From AC-37 sp036382905 (GTDB taxonomy: Bacteria; Actinomycetota; Thermoleophilia; Solirubrobacterales; Thermoleophilaceae), in contig DASVPL010000068.1 in assembly GCA_036382905.1 (NCBI GenBank), forward strand, positions 1 to 5,902: a DNA stretch of 5,902 nt, written 5' to 3'. Numbering within the stretch: the first letter of the stretch is position 1; every line of letters begins with the position of its first letter. Below, one piece after another: positions 4,568 to 5,902 of this stretch. Made by a program: the position numbers and the translations under genes. The notes below the pieces were generated by a model. The model searched no databases, was not told where the DNA came from, and saw nothing but the letters and a program-made list of their open reading frames with translations.

Positions 4568-4966
4568 ATGCAGCTCCGTCGCGGCCTTCTCACATTCGCG
4601 CTGGTGCTCGTCGCGGTCAGCCTCGGGGCGGCCCTGGCGGCGCCCGACGAGGAGGGCGAGCCGGCCACGACAACGCCGCAGCGGACGCACTCGAGCACCC
4701 CGAACGCGAGCGTGGTGACGCTGCGTCACCCGGTCGAGGCCAGGGCGCCGGTGAGGCGGGTGCGCAGCGGCGCGCACGTGGTGCTGCGGGTCACGGCGGG
4801 CACGGCGGGCAGCGTGGAGATCCCGGGCCTCGGGCTGCTCGAGCCGGTCGCGCCCGGCTCCCCGGCGACCTTCGACCTGCTCGCCTCCCCCGGGCGCCAC
4901 CAGGTCGTGCTGGTCACGGCGGGCGGTGAGCGGATCCCGCTCGGGACGCTCGCCGTCGGCGACTAA
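4568..4966 (+). CDS. Small secreted beta-rich protein of unknown function
   Basis: 132 residues; not recognised. The N-terminus MQLRRGLLTFALVLVAVSLGAALA is a signal peptide or membrane anchor: two arginines, then a hydrophobic core at residues 7-24 and a likely cleavage after ALA or AAP. No lipobox cysteine is present; the protein has no cysteine at all. An acidic/Thr/Pro linker (26-47) leads into alternating hydrophobic stretches such as HVVLRVTAG, VEIPGLGLL and HQVVLVTAGG, ending GTLAV. The rhythm resembles a small cupredoxin-like or Ig-like beta sandwich, but the Cys/Met/His copper set is lacking, so metal binding is doubtful. The frame is open further upstream to 4301, but that part overlaps the riboswitch and promoter of pilA and is unlikely to be translated. 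It is divergent from pilA and ends 6 bp from the ABC permease gene on the other strand. Confidence 0.72.
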   Translation: MQLRRGLLTFALVLVAVSLGAALAAPDEEGEPATTTPQRTHSSTPNASVVTLRHPVEARAPVRRVRSGAHVVLRVTAGTAGSVEIPGLGLLEPVAPGSPATFDLLASPGRHQVVLVTAGGERIPLGTLAVGD

Positions 4967-4972
4967 CGGTCG

Positions 4973-5902
4973 CTACTCCGGCGGGTCGGTGGGCACCCGC
5001 GCGGTGGCCGGGTCGGGCCGCGCGATCAGCAGCCAGACGACCGGGGCCGCGAGCACGATCAGTACGAGCGCGGGCACGGCGGCCTGCGAGTACGAGCCGA
5101 CGCCGGTGGCGCTCCACACCTCGGTCGCGAGCGTCTCGAAGCCGATCGGGCGCAGCAGCAGCGTGGCCGGCAGCTCCTTCATCGCCGAGAGGAACACGAG
5201 CGTCGCACCCGCGAGCAGTCCGGGCGCGATCAGGCGGGCGGTGATCGACGCGAACGCGCCGCGCGGCGTGCGCCCGAGCCCGCGGGCCGCCTCCTCGAGT
5301 CGCGGGTCGACGCGCAGCAGAGCACCGTGCGCGCCCGCCAGCGCCTGGGGAAAGAAGCGGACCACGTAGGCGATCACGAGCAGCGCGAGCGTCTGGTAGA
5401 TCGGCGAGGCGTAGTTGGCGGCGAAAAAGACGAGCGACAGCGCGATCACGATGCCGGGCAGCGCGTTCGACGCGTACGAGGTGCGCTCGAGAGCGCGTGT
5501 CCAGCGCGCCGGATGGCGGACCACGAGCGCCGCGACCGGCAGGGCGGCAAGGATCGCGGCCCCGGCCGCGAGGCCCGACGCCAGCAGCGAGTTGCGCGCC
5601 GCGAGCCACATGGCGTCCACCACGTCGCCCTCCACCCCGCGCGTGACCCAGTAGACGAGCACCGCCACCGGCAGGACGAGTGCGGCTGCCACGACCGTCG
5701 CGCAGATCGCGAGCGCCGGCCAGCGCCAGCGGCCGAGCGCGACCGGGGTCGCCTCGCGCGGCGTGCCCCGTGAGGAGCTGGCCACGCGCGCGCGGCCGCG
5801 GGCCCGCGCCTCCAGCAGCAGTACGAGGATCGTGAGCGCCACGAGCAGCAGCCCGAGCACGGCCGCCGGCGTCCTGTCGAACAGCGAGCGGTACTGCTGG
5901 AA
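4973..5902 (-). CDS. Iron(III)-type ABC transporter permease, N-terminal half missing
   Basis: The frame runs in from the right edge; 309 C-terminal residues are visible and the true start is outside. It is an inner-membrane permease of the binding-protein-dependent class. Visible order: FQQYRSLFDRTPAAV, a membrane helix (about 15-32), a charged cytoplasmic linker (33-58), then a complete permease domain with about six helices. The ATPase-contact EAA loop is at about 203-225 (EEAARGLGRTPRGAFASI, then IAPG). KELPATLLLRPIGFETLATEVW (about 242-263) is typical of ferric-iron permeases of the FbpB/SfuB/AfuB group, which are fusions of two permease domains; the linker and preceding helix suggest the first domain lies upstream. 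Thiamine or other two-domain permeases are the main alternative. No ATPase or binding-protein gene is visible. It converges on the small secreted-protein gene with no obvious terminator between. Confidence 0.9.
   Translation of the reverse strand, partial: FQQYRSLFDRTPAAVLGLLLVALTILVLLLEARARGRARVASSSRGTPREATPVALGRWRWPALAICATVVAAALVLPVAVLVYWVTRGVEGDVVDAMWLAARNSLLASGLAAGAAILAALPVAALVVRHPARWTRALERTSYASNALPGIVIALSLVFFAANYASPIYQTLALLVIAYVVRFFPQALAGAHGALLRVDPRLEEAARGLGRTPRGAFASITARLIAPGLLAGATLVFLSAMKELPATLLLRPIGFETLATEVWSATGVGSYSQAAVPALVLIVLAAPVVWLLIARPDPATARVPTDPPE

Noticed and set aside
4790..4925. Repeated CACGGCGGG units
   Set aside because: Only a pair of short tandem copies plus one dispersed copy, explained by Thr-Ala-Gly codons in a GC-rich gene.
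4950..4962. TCGCC-GTC-GGCGA inverted repeat at the end of the small secreted protein gene
   Set aside because: Five base pairs within coding sequence and no T-run; not enough to call a bidirectional terminator.

Overview
The window is very GC-rich and dominated by one minus-strand gene cluster for a type IV pilus. GC-rich codon use, ATGA start/stop overlaps, long Gly/Ala/Pro linkers in the pilus proteins and the cluster's gene content suggest a high-GC actinobacterium, possibly of the Thermoleophilia/Solirubrobacterales type. That placement is an inference from style and gene content, not from a marker gene.

Layout, reading the minus strand from right to left. A major-pilin gene (pilA, 4290-3853) has a 5' leader of about 170 nt. 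The leader starts at a promoter resembling the FliA/WhiG (sigma-28) class (-35 TTAAA, -10 GTCGATAA, 16 nt apart). It then carries a cyclic-di-GMP-I (GEMM) riboswitch aptamer at about 4452-4355. Between aptamer and start codon lie overlapping, mutually exclusive hairpins and a short anti-Shine-Dalgarno match. Downstream of pilA is a perfect 14-bp inverted repeat, probably a partial terminator. Next come pilD (prepilin peptidase/methylase, 3693-2947), pilM (2903-1968), pilN (1971-1177), pilO (1180-269) and a membrane protein with a KDPF motif (272 to the left edge, incomplete). From pilM onward each stop codon overlaps the next start as ATGA, so translation is probably coupled.

Working model: PilD cleaves and N-methylates the PilA prepilin. 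PilM (cytoplasmic, actin-like), PilN and PilO (bitopic, with extracytoplasmic domains) and the KDPF protein form the membrane alignment complex of the pilus machine. The motor ATPases and platform protein (PilB/PilT/PilC) are not in the window. The second messenger c-di-GMP would control pilin output through the riboswitch. If the promoter is really read by a WhiG-type sigma factor, c-di-GMP might also act at initiation, since WhiG is held by a c-di-GMP-dependent anti-sigma factor in Streptomyces.

On the right, a plus-strand gene (4568-4966), divergent from pilA, encodes a small secreted or lipid-anchorless beta-rich protein of unknown function. It converges, 6 bp apart, on an incomplete minus-strand gene for an iron(III)-type ABC transporter permease (5902-4973). 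The most interesting region is the 277-bp gap between pilA and the divergent gene.
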